Assembly (NCBI GenBank): GCA_035945115.1
Contig: DASZAN010000194.1
Coordinates: 37,633 to 101,632, forward strand
Reading direction: 5' to 3'
Origin: DAHUYF01 sp035945115
GTDB taxonomy: Bacteria; Pseudomonadota; Alphaproteobacteria; ATCC43930; CGMCC-115725
DNA length: 64,000 nucleotides
The notes under the pieces were generated by a model, which searched no databases, was not told the origin of the DNA, and saw only the letters and a list, made by a program, of their open reading frames with translations. Every line of letters starts with the position of its first letter. Position 1 is the first letter of the stretch. A program made the position numbers and the translations under genes. Shown piece by piece: positions 36,104 to 44,674 of this stretch.

Positions 36104-37126
36104 ATGCGCAGAGGGAGGCGGATCGGCCGGCGGGCGGTGATCGCGGGCGGCGGCGCAGCGCTCGCCGGCGTGGCGATCCCGCGCAGCGTTTTCGCGCAAA
36201 GCAAGACGCAGACGGTGAACCTCCAGCTCGGCTGGCTCGCCGGCAACAATCAGCTCGGCGAGATCGCGGCGACGCACCTCGGATATTTCGAGGAAGAGCA
36301 TATCAACCTCGCGATCCAACCGGGCGGCCCCAACATCGACGGCGTTGCCATCGTCGCCTCGGGGCGTTTCGAGATCGGCCAGCTCTCCTCGAGCCCCTCG
36401 CTCATGCTCGCCGCCTCGCAGAAGATACCCGTCACCTGCTTCGCCATCGGCGCGCAGGAACATCCCTACGCCTATTATTCGCTTCCCAAGAAGCCCGTGC
36501 GCACGCCGCAAGACCTCGTCGGCAAGAAGGTGGGCGTGCAGGCGACGGCGAAGATTCTGCTCGCGGCGCTCATGAAGAAGCACAACATCCCCGAGAAGGA
36601 CGTCGAGGTGGTCGTCATCGGCTCGGAGATGACGCCGCTCCTCACCGGCCAGACCGACGTGGTGAGCGGCTGGCTCTCCAACACGACGACCCTCAAGGTG
36701 CTGGGACCCGAGCGCATCGACATGCGGCTGTGGGACGTGGGCGTGCGGCTCTACGCGCTCCCTTACTATGCGACGCGCGACACGATCGCGAAGAAGCCGG
36801 AGATGCTCGCGGGATATGCAAGAGCGGCGGCGCGCGGTTGGGCCTGGGCCAACGCCAATGTCGAGAAGGCCGTCGATTTCCTGGTCCAGGATTATCCGAA
36901 CCTGGTACGCGATGACGAGATCGAAGGGAGCCGCGCGCTCCTTCATTTCTGCTTCAACGCCAAGACCAAGGAGAAGGGCTGGGGCACCTTCGATCCCGCG
37001 ATCTGGGCCGAGCAGATCGCGCTTTGGGACTCGCTGAAGCAATTCTCCGCCGGCCCGCCCAAGCTCGAGGATGTCATCACGAGGTCGATCCTCGACGCCA
37101 CCGCCGACCAGCGGCCGAAGGTATAA
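36104..37126 (+). CDS. NMT1/SsuA-type ABC substrate-binding protein
   Basis: This 340-residue binding protein carries a Tat-type signal (MRRGRRIGRRAVIAGGGAAL, ending VFA-Q). The mature part starts VNLQLGWLAGNNQLGEIAAT, and the NMT1-type core includes GGPNIDGVAIVASGRFEIGQ and LVGKKVGVQATAKILLAAL. NMT1/SsuA proteins feed ABC importers of sulfonates, pyrimidines, aromatic acids and ureides. ATG 36104 is preferred to an ATG nine codons earlier because GAGGAGGGAGG stands directly before it. It is the first gene of a seven-gene operon (36104-42455). Confidence 0.92.
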   Translation: MRRGRRIGRRAVIAGGGAALAGVAIPRSVFAQSKTQTVNLQLGWLAGNNQLGEIAATHLGYFEEEHINLAIQPGGPNIDGVAIVASGRFEIGQLSSSPSLMLAASQKIPVTCFAIGAQEHPYAYYSLPKKPVRTPQDLVGKKVGVQATAKILLAALMKKHNIPEKDVEVVVIGSEMTPLLTGQTDVVSGWLSNTTTLKVLGPERIDMRLWDVGVRLYALPYYATRDTIAKKPEMLAGYARAAARGWAWANANVEKAVDFLVQDYPNLVRDDEIEGSRALLHFCFNAKTKEKGWGTFDPAIWAEQIALWDSLKQFSAGPPKLEDVITRSILDATADQRPKV

Positions 37127-37133
37127 CGCGCGC

Positions 37134-37949
37134 ATGACGGCCTTCGCGCTCGACCGAGAGATGGAAGCGACGCCCGTGCCGGCTGCCACGCCGGCGGTCG
37201 ACTGCAGCGATGTGAGCGTGCGGTTCACCACCGAGCGCGGCACGGTGACGGCGCTCGAGGGCATCAATCTGCGCGTGCCGCGCGGCGGCTTCTTGAGCCT
37301 GCTGGGTCCATCCGGTTGCGGCAAATCGACCTTGCTGCGCCTCGTCGCCGATCTCGTCCCACCGACAAACGGTTCGGTCGCCGTCCTGGGCGAGGCGCCG
37401 GCGGTGGCGCGAAGCCGCCGCGAGATCGGCTTCGTCTTCCAAGATGCAGCATTGCTCCCCTGGCGAAGCGTCCTCGACAATGTGCGGTTGCCGCTCGAAG
37501 TGGGCGGCGGGCGAGCCGGGCCCGGCGCGCGCTCGGCCGAGGCGCTCATCAAGCTCGTCGGTCTTGCCGGATGGGAGAAGGCCTATCCGCACGAGCTTTC
37601 GGGCGGCATGCGCCAACGCGTCGCCATCGCCCGCGCGCTCATCTATGGGCCGAAGCTGTTGCTGATGGACGAGCCCTTCGGCGCGCTCGACGAAATCACT
37701 CGCGACCGCCTCAACGAGGAGCTGTTGCAGATCTGGCAGGAGACGGAAACCACCATCCTCTTCGTCACCCATTCGATCTACGAGGCGGCGTTCCTCGGCC
37801 AAGAGGTGCTGCTGCTCGCGGCGCGTCCGGGGCGTGTGCGCGAGCGCGTCGCGATCGATCTTCCCGCGCCGCGCGGGCTTGCGCTGCGCGAGACGCCGCA
37901 ATTCGTCGAGCAAGCCGCGCGCTTGCGCCGCATTCTGGAGACCTGCTGA
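37134..37949 (+). CDS. ABC transporter ATP-binding protein (SsuB/TauB-like)
   Basis: This 271-residue ATPase of the nitrate/sulfonate/taurine type has Walker A GPSGCGKST, Q-loop FVFQDAALLPWRSVLDNV, signature LSGGMRQRVAIARAL, Walker B LLLMDEPFGALDEITR and switch His in FVTHSIYEA. ATG 37134 follows the SBP stop by 7 nt. The frame is open further upstream, but that part overlaps the SBP gene. The stop overlaps the permease start by 1 nt (TGATG). It drives import by the SBP and permease encoded beside it. Confidence 0.95.
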   Translation: MTAFALDREMEATPVPAATPAVDCSDVSVRFTTERGTVTALEGINLRVPRGGFLSLLGPSGCGKSTLLRLVADLVPPTNGSVAVLGEAPAVARSRREIGFVFQDAALLPWRSVLDNVRLPLEVGGGRAGPGARSAEALIKLVGLAGWEKAYPHELSGGMRQRVAIARALIYGPKLLLMDEPFGALDEITRDRLNEELLQIWQETETTILFVTHSIYEAAFLGQEVLLLAARPGRVRERVAIDLPAPRGLALRETPQFVEQAARLRRILETC

Positions 37950-38794
37950 TGGCCGACAGCGTCGTCACCGCGCCGCTCGGCGGCGCCTTTGCCCAGGACA
38001 AGGAGGCGCAGGCGCGCTTCGACGCCCGCCAGCGTCGGCTCTTGTGGCGCAAGCGCCTCTTGCCGATCGTTGCTCTTGTCGGCGTCCTCCTCGCGTGGTG
38101 GCTCGCCGTCGTCTTCTTCGACATTCAACCCTTCATCGCCCCCTCGCCGGTGGCGGTCGCGGCGACGCTCAAGGCGAAATTCCCGATGCTTATGACCAAC
38201 CTGGCGCCGACCGCGATCGAGGCGGTGCTGGGATTCCTGCTCGGCAACATCGCCGCGACACTGGTCGCGACCTCTTTCGTCCTTCGTCGCACCATGGAGG
38301 AGGCCTTCTTCCCGATCGCCGTCATGATCAACACCATTCCGGTGGTGGCGAAGGCGCCGATCCTGGTGCTTCTCCTCGGCAACGGCATGGAGCCCAAGAT
38401 CGCCATCGCCGCGCTCATCTGCTTCTTTCCGACGCTCGTCAACATGACACGCGGCTTGCGCAATGTGAGCCAGGAGCAGCTCGATCTCATGCACGTGCTG
38501 TCGGCGCGTTCGCGCGAGGTGTTCTTCAAGCTGCGCGTGCAGAACTCGCTGCCCTACCTCTTTTCCGCACTGAAGATCGCGGCATCGACGGCGGTGATCG
38601 GCGCGATCGTGGGCGAGTGGATCGGCTCCAATATCGGCATCGGCGCGCTCATCATTCAGGCGACGTACAATTTCGACTCAGCGCTGCTCTACGCCACCAT
38701 CGTCGTGGGCTCGACCTTCTCGGCGCTCTTCTTCGCGCTCATCTCGCTCATCGAGCGGCGCGTCATCACCTGGAATGCCGGGCGTGCGGCATGA
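37949..38794 (+). CDS. ABC transporter permease (SsuC/TauC-like)
   Basis: This 281-residue inner-membrane permease has about six helices, the first at LLPIVALVGVLLAWWLAVVF. The BPD-type EAA loop (HVLSARSREVFFKLRVQNSL) contacts the ATPase. ATG 37949 overlaps the ATPase stop by 1 nt. SAP-like hydrophobic segments and the loop motif place it in the SsuC/TauC group. With the NMT1-type SBP it forms a complete importer. Its substrate is probably consumed by the enzymes encoded just downstream. Confidence 0.94.
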   Translation: MADSVVTAPLGGAFAQDKEAQARFDARQRRLLWRKRLLPIVALVGVLLAWWLAVVFFDIQPFIAPSPVAVAATLKAKFPMLMTNLAPTAIEAVLGFLLGNIAATLVATSFVLRRTMEEAFFPIAVMINTIPVVAKAPILVLLLGNGMEPKIAIAALICFFPTLVNMTRGLRNVSQEQLDLMHVLSARSREVFFKLRVQNSLPYLFSALKIAASTAVIGAIVGEWIGSNIGIGALIIQATYNFDSALLYATIVVGSTFSALFFALISLIERRVITWNAGRAA

Positions 38795-38819
38795 GGGGCA
38801 TGGACATCAGGAGGATCTC

Positions 38820-40172
38820 ATGATCGACAGTCTGTCGGTCGCGGAGCCGGATCGACGCGTTCCGGTGGCGGCGAGTGCCGATCTCGTCGTGGTCGGCGGC
38901 GGCCCCGCCGGCATTGCCGCCGCGGTCGCCGGCGCGCGCAATGGGCTCAAGGTAGCGCTGCTCGAGCGCTACCCCTATCTGGGCGGGCTCGCCTCGGGCG
39001 GCATGGTGCTGGTGCTCGACGACATGTGCAACGGGCCCGAGGTCAGCGTCCGCGGTCTTTGCGCCGAGATGATCGAGCGGCTCGAGCGCCGCGGCCTCGC
39101 CGTGACGCCTCCTGAGGAGGACCGGCGCTCCGATGCTGCGCTCTGGCGCAAGTGGTCGCGCTGGGGCGTGTTCGATTTCCACTCGCATCAGAAGCCGCAG
39201 CCAATCTGCTATGCGACCGCCTTTGACCCCGACGGCTACAAGCTCGTGGCGAACGAGATGGTGAGCGAGGCCGGGATCGATCTCCGCCTGCACTCCTGGT
39301 TCAGCCGCGCCATTGTCGAAGACGGCCGCATCCGCGGTGTCGTCGCCGAGAGCAAGGAAGGTCGCCAGGCGATCCTTGGCGAGGTCGTCGTCGATGCGAC
39401 GGGCGATCTCGACGTCGCCGCCGCGGCGGGCGCGCCCTGCACCGCCGGCTCTTACATCGTCACCACCGTATTCCGGCTCGGCAATGTCGACACGGAAGCG
39501 GCCGAACGCTTCGAATATGAGGAGCACACGGCCTTCGCTGCGGTCGACCGCGAGGCGAAGCGCATCATCGGCGGCTCCTGGGACAAATGGTGGCTGAAGA
39601 CGCCGCTTCCCGGCATCGTCTGGTGCAACTGCCCCCACATGACGGGGTATGACGGGCTCAAGGTCGCCGACCTCACGCGGGCCGACATGGCGGGGCGACA
39701 GCGCATCGAAAAGATCGTCGCCTTCGTGCGCGCAAAGATGCCGGGCTTCGAACGATGCGTCGTCGTCGATGTGGCGCCACAATTGGGCATTCGCCAGACG
39801 CGGCTGCTCGAAGGCGAATATGTCGTGACGAAAGAGGATGTGACGGAGCGCCGCCACTTCCCCGACAGCATCGCGCGCGGTCGCGATTACTACACGCCCT
39901 ACCGCGCGCTGCTGCCGCGCGGCGTGAAACAGCTTATCGTCGCCGGCCGCCATTACTCCGCGACGCCGACCGCGCAGCGGATCTCGCGCGAAATTCCGCC
40001 GTGCATGGCGATGGGCGAGGCCGCAGGTGTCGCCGCAGCGCTGGCGCGTAGTGCCGGTGTGACGGTCGACGCGGTCGACGTCGGGCAACTCCAGCGGACG
40101 CTCCGTGCGCAAAACGCCGATCCTGGCGACCGTCCCGCCGCCAATGCCAGCTGCGAGGCCGCCGCCGAATGA
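38820..40172 (+). CDS. FAD-dependent oxidoreductase (FAD_oxidored, PF12831-like)
   Basis: This 450-residue flavoprotein has a dinucleotide-binding motif VVVGGGPAGIAAAVAGARNG near residues 22-41, then ERYPYLGGLASGG. It shows the PF12831 C-terminal features RDYYTPYRALLPRG, LIVAGRHYSATPTAQRISRE and GEAAGVAAALA. A clear AGGAGG lies before ATG 38820. Such proteins oxidise or reduce unsaturated acids or related metabolites. It overlaps the CoA-transferase gene by 4 nt. A ferredoxin encoded three genes later may supply or accept electrons. The reaction cannot be named from sequence. Confidence 0.88.
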   Translation: MIDSLSVAEPDRRVPVAASADLVVVGGGPAGIAAAVAGARNGLKVALLERYPYLGGLASGGMVLVLDDMCNGPEVSVRGLCAEMIERLERRGLAVTPPEEDRRSDAALWRKWSRWGVFDFHSHQKPQPICYATAFDPDGYKLVANEMVSEAGIDLRLHSWFSRAIVEDGRIRGVVAESKEGRQAILGEVVVDATGDLDVAAAAGAPCTAGSYIVTTVFRLGNVDTEAAERFEYEEHTAFAAVDREAKRIIGGSWDKWWLKTPLPGIVWCNCPHMTGYDGLKVADLTRADMAGRQRIEKIVAFVRAKMPGFERCVVVDVAPQLGIRQTRLLEGEYVVTKEDVTERRHFPDSIARGRDYYTPYRALLPRGVKQLIVAGRHYSATPTAQRISREIPPCMAMGEAAGVAAALARSAGVTVDAVDVGQLQRTLRAQNADPGDRPAANASCEAAAE

Positions 40173-41338
40173 GCGCGCAACCGCTCTCCGGCCTGCGGGT
40201 CATCGACTTCACGCAAGTGATGATGGGCCCGTGCGCGACGCAAGTGCTGGCCGATTACGGCGCCGACGTCATCAAGATCGAGCGTCCCGGGAGCGGCGAC
40301 ATTCACCGCCATTCCATCCGCGACGATCCTGACGGACCGGACAATCCGGTTTTCGCCAGCCTCAACCGCAACAAACGTTCCCTCACCATCGACGTGCGCA
40401 GCGAGCGCGGCAAGGCGATCATCTATGACCTTGTCAAAACCGCCGACGTGGTCGTGAACAATTTCCGCGCTGGCGTCATGGAACGGATGGGTTTCGGCTA
40501 TGAGAGGCTGTCCGCCATCAATCCCCGCATCATCTGCGCCTTCGGCTCCGGCTTCGGCCGGCGCGGGCCGCTCGCGCATAAGGGCGGCCAGGATGTGCTC
40601 GCCCAGGCGCTCTCCGGGGTCATGGCGCGGCGCTCCGATGCGAGCGTCCCGCTTTCCGTCTACGCCACCACCTTCGGCGACTACACCGCGGGCATGCATC
40701 TGGTGCAGGCGATCCTGCTCGCGCTGCTTCAGCGCGAAAAGACCGGGCGCGGCCAAGAGGTGGCCGTGTCGCTCTTCGAGTCGCTGCTTGCGCTGCAAAT
40801 GCAGGAAGCGGCGATGTGGCTGCAGCGCCGAAGCGACCTCAATTGGGGCGGCTTTCCGCTGACGGGCGTGTTCCCCACCGCTGATGGAGCGCTCGTGCTG
40901 GTGGGCGCGTTCAAACCCAACGCGCTCCAGGACATCTGCCGCGCGCTCGATCTCCCCGATCTCTCGGCGGAGCCGCGCTACGCGACATTCGCCGGGATGG
41001 CCGAGCACAAATCGGTGCTGCAGGGCATGTTCCGCGAGCGCTTCGCCACCAACACGACGGCGCATTGGCTGGCGCGGCTCGAGGCGCAGGATCTGCTCTG
41101 TGCGCCCGTGCAGACCATGGCCGAGGCGCTCGCCGCGCCGCAGACCGAGATCAATGGTACCGTCGTCGACATCGCGGGAAACCGCTTCATCGGGACGCCG
41201 CTTACCATGGACGAGACGGCGTTTTGCGTCCGCCGCGCATCGCCGCAGCTCGGCGAGCACACCGGCGAGATATTGCGCGAGCTCGGCTATCCCGCCGATA
41301 TCGTCGACGAGCTGCGCCGCGCCCGGGTGGTGATGTGA
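40169..41338 (+). CDS. Class III (CaiB/BaiF/Frc) CoA-transferase
   Basis: This 389-residue family III CoA-transferase moves CoA between carboxylic acids through an aspartyl-CoA thioester. The catalytic aspartate is Asp171 in YATTFGDYTAGMH. The N-terminal block MSAQPLSGLRVIDFTQVMMG and DVVVNNFRAGVMERMGFGYE are typical. It overlaps the FAD-oxidoreductase by 4 nt (ATGA) and the hydratase by 4 nt (GTGA). It would activate the acid substrate of the operon as a CoA thioester. Confidence 0.94.
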   Translation: MSAQPLSGLRVIDFTQVMMGPCATQVLADYGADVIKIERPGSGDIHRHSIRDDPDGPDNPVFASLNRNKRSLTIDVRSERGKAIIYDLVKTADVVVNNFRAGVMERMGFGYERLSAINPRIICAFGSGFGRRGPLAHKGGQDVLAQALSGVMARRSDASVPLSVYATTFGDYTAGMHLVQAILLALLQREKTGRGQEVAVSLFESLLALQMQEAAMWLQRRSDLNWGGFPLTGVFPTADGALVLVGAFKPNALQDICRALDLPDLSAEPRYATFAGMAEHKSVLQGMFRERFATNTTAHWLARLEAQDLLCAPVQTMAEALAAPQTEINGTVVDIAGNRFIGTPLTMDETAFCVRRASPQLGEHTGEILRELGYPADIVDELRRARVVM

Positions 41339-42126
41339 GCACGGAAGCGGGCATTCGCTACGCGCTCGACGATCGCGGCGTGGCGCGAGTCATCATCGAC
41401 CGCCCGGACCGGATGAACGCTGTCGATGCCGCGGCGGAGCGGGCGCTCATCGGCATCTGGGAAGCGATCGAGGGCGACGCGCGCGTGCGCTGCGTCATTC
41501 TCACCGGTGCCGGCGAGCGTGCCTTCTCGACCGGCGCCGACATGAAGTCGGAGGGCGGCAAGAGCGGTCTCGAGTATTGGGCGGCCGAACGGCCTGGCGG
41601 CTTCGGCGGCATTGCGCTCCGCGACACGCTCGACGTGCCGGTGATCGCCCGCGTTAACGGACATGCGCTGGGCGGCGGCATGGAGATGGTGCTCGGCTGC
41701 GACATCGTCATTGCCGCGCGCCATGCGACATTCGGATTGCCGGAACCGCGCGTCGGCCGTTTGGCGCTCGACGGCGGCATCGCGCTGCTGCCTCGCCGCA
41801 TCCCGCATGTCTGGGCGACGGGTCTGCTGCTGACGGGCCGGCGCATCGCCGCCGAAGAAGCGCTGCGCCTTGGCCTCGTCAACGAGGTGGTGGAGGCGGC
41901 GCAGCTCGACGACGCCGTCCAGCGCTGGGTCGACGACGTCCTCGCCTGCGCACCCTTGTCGCTCCGCGCCATCAAGCAGATGGTGCGGAACGGCGCTGCC
42001 CTCAGTGCCAAAGAGGCGCAGCAGCTTCGCCTCCCCGCTCTCATTGCAGCGCTGACCTCGGCCGATCAGGAGGAAGGCGTGCGCGCCTTCCGCGAGAAGC
42101 GTCCGCCGCGCTGGACCGGGCGATGA
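41335..42126 (+). CDS. Enoyl-CoA hydratase/isomerase (crotonase) family protein
   Basis: This 263-residue crotonase-fold protein starts at GTG 41335 inside the CoA-transferase stop. The oxyanion-hole segments are FSTGADMKSEGGKS and VNGHALGGGMEMVLGCDIVI. A glutamate in GLPEPRVGRLALDGGIALLP occupies the first catalytic position; the second conserved glutamate of classical hydratases is not apparent, so it may be a hydratase, isomerase, or a related C-C bond enzyme. It overlaps the ferredoxin gene by 4 nt. It would act on the CoA thioester made by the preceding enzyme. Confidence 0.9.
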   Translation: MSTEAGIRYALDDRGVARVIIDRPDRMNAVDAAAERALIGIWEAIEGDARVRCVILTGAGERAFSTGADMKSEGGKSGLEYWAAERPGGFGGIALRDTLDVPVIARVNGHALGGGMEMVLGCDIVIAARHATFGLPEPRVGRLALDGGIALLPRRIPHVWATGLLLTGRRIAAEEALRLGLVNEVVEAAQLDDAVQRWVDDVLACAPLSLRAIKQMVRNGAALSAKEAQQLRLPALIAALTSADQEEGVRAFREKRPPRWTGR

Positions 42127-42455
42127 CCTACGTCATCGTCTCGCCCTGCATCGATGTGAAGGACGGCGCCTGCATGGATGTCTGTCCGGTCGACTGCATC
42201 TATGAGGGCGGGCGGATGATGTACATCCAGCCCGATGAGTGCATCAATTGCGGCCTCTGCCTCTCCGTCTGTCCGGTGGAGGCGATCTTCGAAGACGACG
42301 CCGTGCCGACGAGCGAAGCGGATTTTCTCGCGGTGAATGCTGAATTCTTCGGCCCGGCGGTAACCGGCTGGGGCGCGCCCGGCGGTGCGAGCCCGAAGTA
42401 TACGACGAGCCTCGATCACCCCCGCGTCGCCAGCGCACCGCGCCGCTCTGCCTGA
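42123..42455 (+). CDS. 7Fe-8S ferredoxin (FdxA-like)
   Basis: This 110-residue ferredoxin has cysteines at 9, 17, 21, 25, 40, 43, 46 and 50. This is the same pattern, shifted by one, as the 7Fe ferredoxin of Azotobacter, where Cys8, 16 and 49 bind a 3Fe-4S cluster and Cys20, 39, 42 and 45 a 4Fe-4S cluster. A C-terminal extension (from about 65) is typical of FdxA. It overlaps the crotonase gene by 4 nt, so it ends the operon. It is a likely electron carrier for the FAD-oxidoreductase. Confidence 0.93.
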   Translation: MTYVIVSPCIDVKDGACMDVCPVDCIYEGGRMMYIQPDECINCGLCLSVCPVEAIFEDDAVPTSEADFLAVNAEFFGPAVTGWGAPGGASPKYTTSLDHPRVASAPRRSA

Positions 42456-42461
42456 AGCGGC

Positions 42462-43379
42462 CTATCGCCCACCTTCCGCCGGCGGGTAGAGCGAGCGCCA
42501 GTGCCGCGCGATATCGACGCGCCGGCAAATCCAAACGCCTGCGTGCTTCTGGACGTGATCGAGGAAGCGCATGAGCGCGGCAAAGCGGCCGGGCCGGCCG
42601 ACGAGCCGACAGTGCAGCCCCACCGACATCATCTTCGGCGCATACCCGCCTTCCGCATAAAGGACGTCGAAGCTGTCGCGGAGATAATTGAAGAATTGGT
42701 CGCCGGCGTTGAAGCCCTGCGCCGTGGCAAAGCGCATGTCGTTGGCGTCGAGCGTGTAGGGAACGATGAGATGGTGGCGCCCCTCGACCTTCACCCAATA
42801 GGGAAGGTCGTCGGCGTAGGAATCGGCGTCGTAGAGAAAGCCGCCCGCCTCGACGACGAGACGGCGCGTGCGCGGGCTCATCCGCCCCGTATACCAGCCG
42901 AGCGGCCGCACGCCGGTCGCTTTCTCGATCGCCTCGACCGCGAGCCGGATATGCGCCCGCTCGGTCTCTTCCTCGACATTCTGATAGTCGATCCAGCGCC
43001 AGCCGTGGCTCGCCACTTCGTGCCCGCCTTCGACCATCGCGCGCGCCGCCTCCGGATTGCGCGCCAGCGCCATGCCGATGGCGAAAACAGTGATGGGGAT
43101 CTTGCGCTCCTCGAAGAGCCGCATCAATCGCCAGAAGCCGGCGCGGCTGCCGTATTCGTAGATCGACTCCATGTTCATGTGGCGCTGGCCCTGAAGCGGC
43201 TTGGCGCCGATGATTTCCGAGAGGAACGCCTCCGATGCGGCATCGCCATGGAGGATGTTGTTCTCAGCGCCTTCCTCGTAGTTGAGGACGATCTGGAGGG
43301 CGAGCCGCGCGCCGTTTGACCAGCGCGCCACCGGCGGGGTCCGTCCATAGCCCACCATGTCGCGGGGATAGTCGGTCAT
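42462..43379 (-). CDS. puuE: Allantoinase PuuE (polysaccharide-deacetylase-like)
   Basis: This 305-residue protein is the metal-independent allantoinase PuuE, which hydrolyses allantoin to allantoate. The start MTDYPRDMVGYGRTPPVARW was chosen because the longer frame upstream has unrelated residues. Family blocks are VLNYEEGAENNILHGDAASE, QRHMNMESIYEYGSRAGFW, ADSYADDLPYWVKVEGRHHL and VPYTLDANDMRFATAQGFNA. The fold is that of the carbohydrate esterase 4 polysaccharide deacetylases. It is convergent to the ferredoxin gene with 6 nt between the ends. It shares a divergent 160-nt region (43380-43539) with the PotABCD-type importer operon, which probably carries both promoters. Confidence 0.95.
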   Translation of the reverse strand: MTDYPRDMVGYGRTPPVARWSNGARLALQIVLNYEEGAENNILHGDAASEAFLSEIIGAKPLQGQRHMNMESIYEYGSRAGFWRLMRLFEERKIPITVFAIGMALARNPEAARAMVEGGHEVASHGWRWIDYQNVEEETERAHIRLAVEAIEKATGVRPLGWYTGRMSPRTRRLVVEAGGFLYDADSYADDLPYWVKVEGRHHLIVPYTLDANDMRFATAQGFNAGDQFFNYLRDSFDVLYAEGGYAPKMMSVGLHCRLVGRPGRFAALMRFLDHVQKHAGVWICRRVDIARHWRSLYPPAEGGR

Positions 43380-43539
43380 GCGCTCAAAACCTCCGGAAGC
43401 GTTTTGCCGCCTGCTCTCATCCGCTTGAGTATGGCATGATGATGGCGTTACGCGATTCGCAATTTTGCCTCGATACCGGATGTCCACCCACCCCGCTCGA
43501 CAGACCTTCCGCCTTCCTGCCGCCACGCGCGGGTGACCT

Positions 43540-44655
43540 ATGGCAATCGCCAACCCCGGCCGCAGCCACACGCTCTTTCTCGATGCCATCACCCATCGCT
43601 TCGGTGCGGTGACGGCGGTGCGCGAGGTGACGCTCGAGGTGGCGGCGGGCGAAATGGTGGCGCTACTCGGCCCGAGCGGCTGCGGCAAATCCACCTTGCT
43701 CCGCATCATTGCCGGATTCACGCGACAGACCCTCGGCCGCGTGCTGATCGACGGCGAGAGCGTCGATCATCTGGCGCCCAGTCATCGCCGCGTCGGTATC
43801 GTCTTCCAGAATTACGCCCTTTTCCCGCATATGAGCGTCGCCGACAACATCGCCTACGGGCTCGACGCGCGCGGTATCAAGGGCAAGATCGCGCAAACCC
43901 GGGTCGAGGCGATGCTGGCGCTGGTGCGGATGGCAGGATTTGCCGAACGTCTGCCGCGCGAGCTTTCGGGCGGACAGCAACAGCGCGTGGCGCTCGCCCG
44001 TGCGCTCGCGGTCGAGCCGCGTATTCTCCTCCTCGACGAGCCGTTCGGTGCGCTCGACAAGAGCCTGCGGCTCGACATGCAGATCGAGATCAAGCGCCTG
44101 CAGCGGGAGTACGGCATCACGACGATCATCGTCACTCATGACCAGGAAGAGGCGCTCAGCATGGCAGACCGCATCGCGGTGCTGCACCGGGGTGGTGTCG
44201 AGCAATTCGATTCGCCCATGAATATCTACGACCGGCCGGCGAGCGTCTTCGTCAGCGCCTTCGTCGGCACGACCAACCTTCTCCCTGGCGAGGTGGTCGG
44301 CGCGATTGACACTGGCATCGCCGTCCGCCTCGACTGTGGCGTGACGCTCCTTGGGGTCGCGGTGGGCCGCTTCGCGGTGGGCGCTCGCGTGCTCCTTGCC
44401 GTCCGGCCTGAGCGGCTGCGCGTCGAGGGCGAGCCCGCTCCTGATCGCATCGCCGGGATCATCAAAGCCGCCCTCCCGCTCGGCGCGACGACGATTTATG
44501 AAGTGGAAACCGGCGATCGCCGCGTGCTTAAATTGGCGACGACGCGGGATGGCGAGAGCGAGGGCGGAGTTTTGCGCTTGGGTGATCGCGTCCATCTCGC
44601 AGTCGCGTCGGCGGAGTCATGCGCCGTGTTCGCGGCCGGCGATGCCGGTCGCTGA
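43540..44655 (+). CDS. ABC transporter ATP-binding protein (PotA/spermidine-iron type)
   Basis: This 371-residue ATPase has a nucleotide-binding domain and a C-terminal TOBE-type regulatory domain (about 245-370). Motifs are Walker A GPSGCGKSTLLRIIAG, Q-loop FQNYALFPHMSVADNIAYGL, signature LSGGQQQRVALARAL, Walker B LLLDEPFGALDKSLRLDMQ and the TOBE start. PotA/FbpC-like proteins serve polyamine, iron and related importers. It is the first gene of a four-gene operon running to 47383. The operon lies between puuE and the allantoate amidohydrolase gene, so a purine-derived ureide is a plausible substrate. Confidence 0.94.
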   Translation: MAIANPGRSHTLFLDAITHRFGAVTAVREVTLEVAAGEMVALLGPSGCGKSTLLRIIAGFTRQTLGRVLIDGESVDHLAPSHRRVGIVFQNYALFPHMSVADNIAYGLDARGIKGKIAQTRVEAMLALVRMAGFAERLPRELSGGQQQRVALARALAVEPRILLLDEPFGALDKSLRLDMQIEIKRLQREYGITTIIVTHDQEEALSMADRIAVLHRGGVEQFDSPMNIYDRPASVFVSAFVGTTNLLPGEVVGAIDTGIAVRLDCGVTLLGVAVGRFAVGARVLLAVRPERLRVEGEPAPDRIAGIIKAALPLGATTIYEVETGDRRVLKLATTRDGESEGGVLRLGDRVHLAVASAESCAVFAAGDAGR

Positions 44656-44674
44656 AAAAGAGAGCGAGGCCAAG

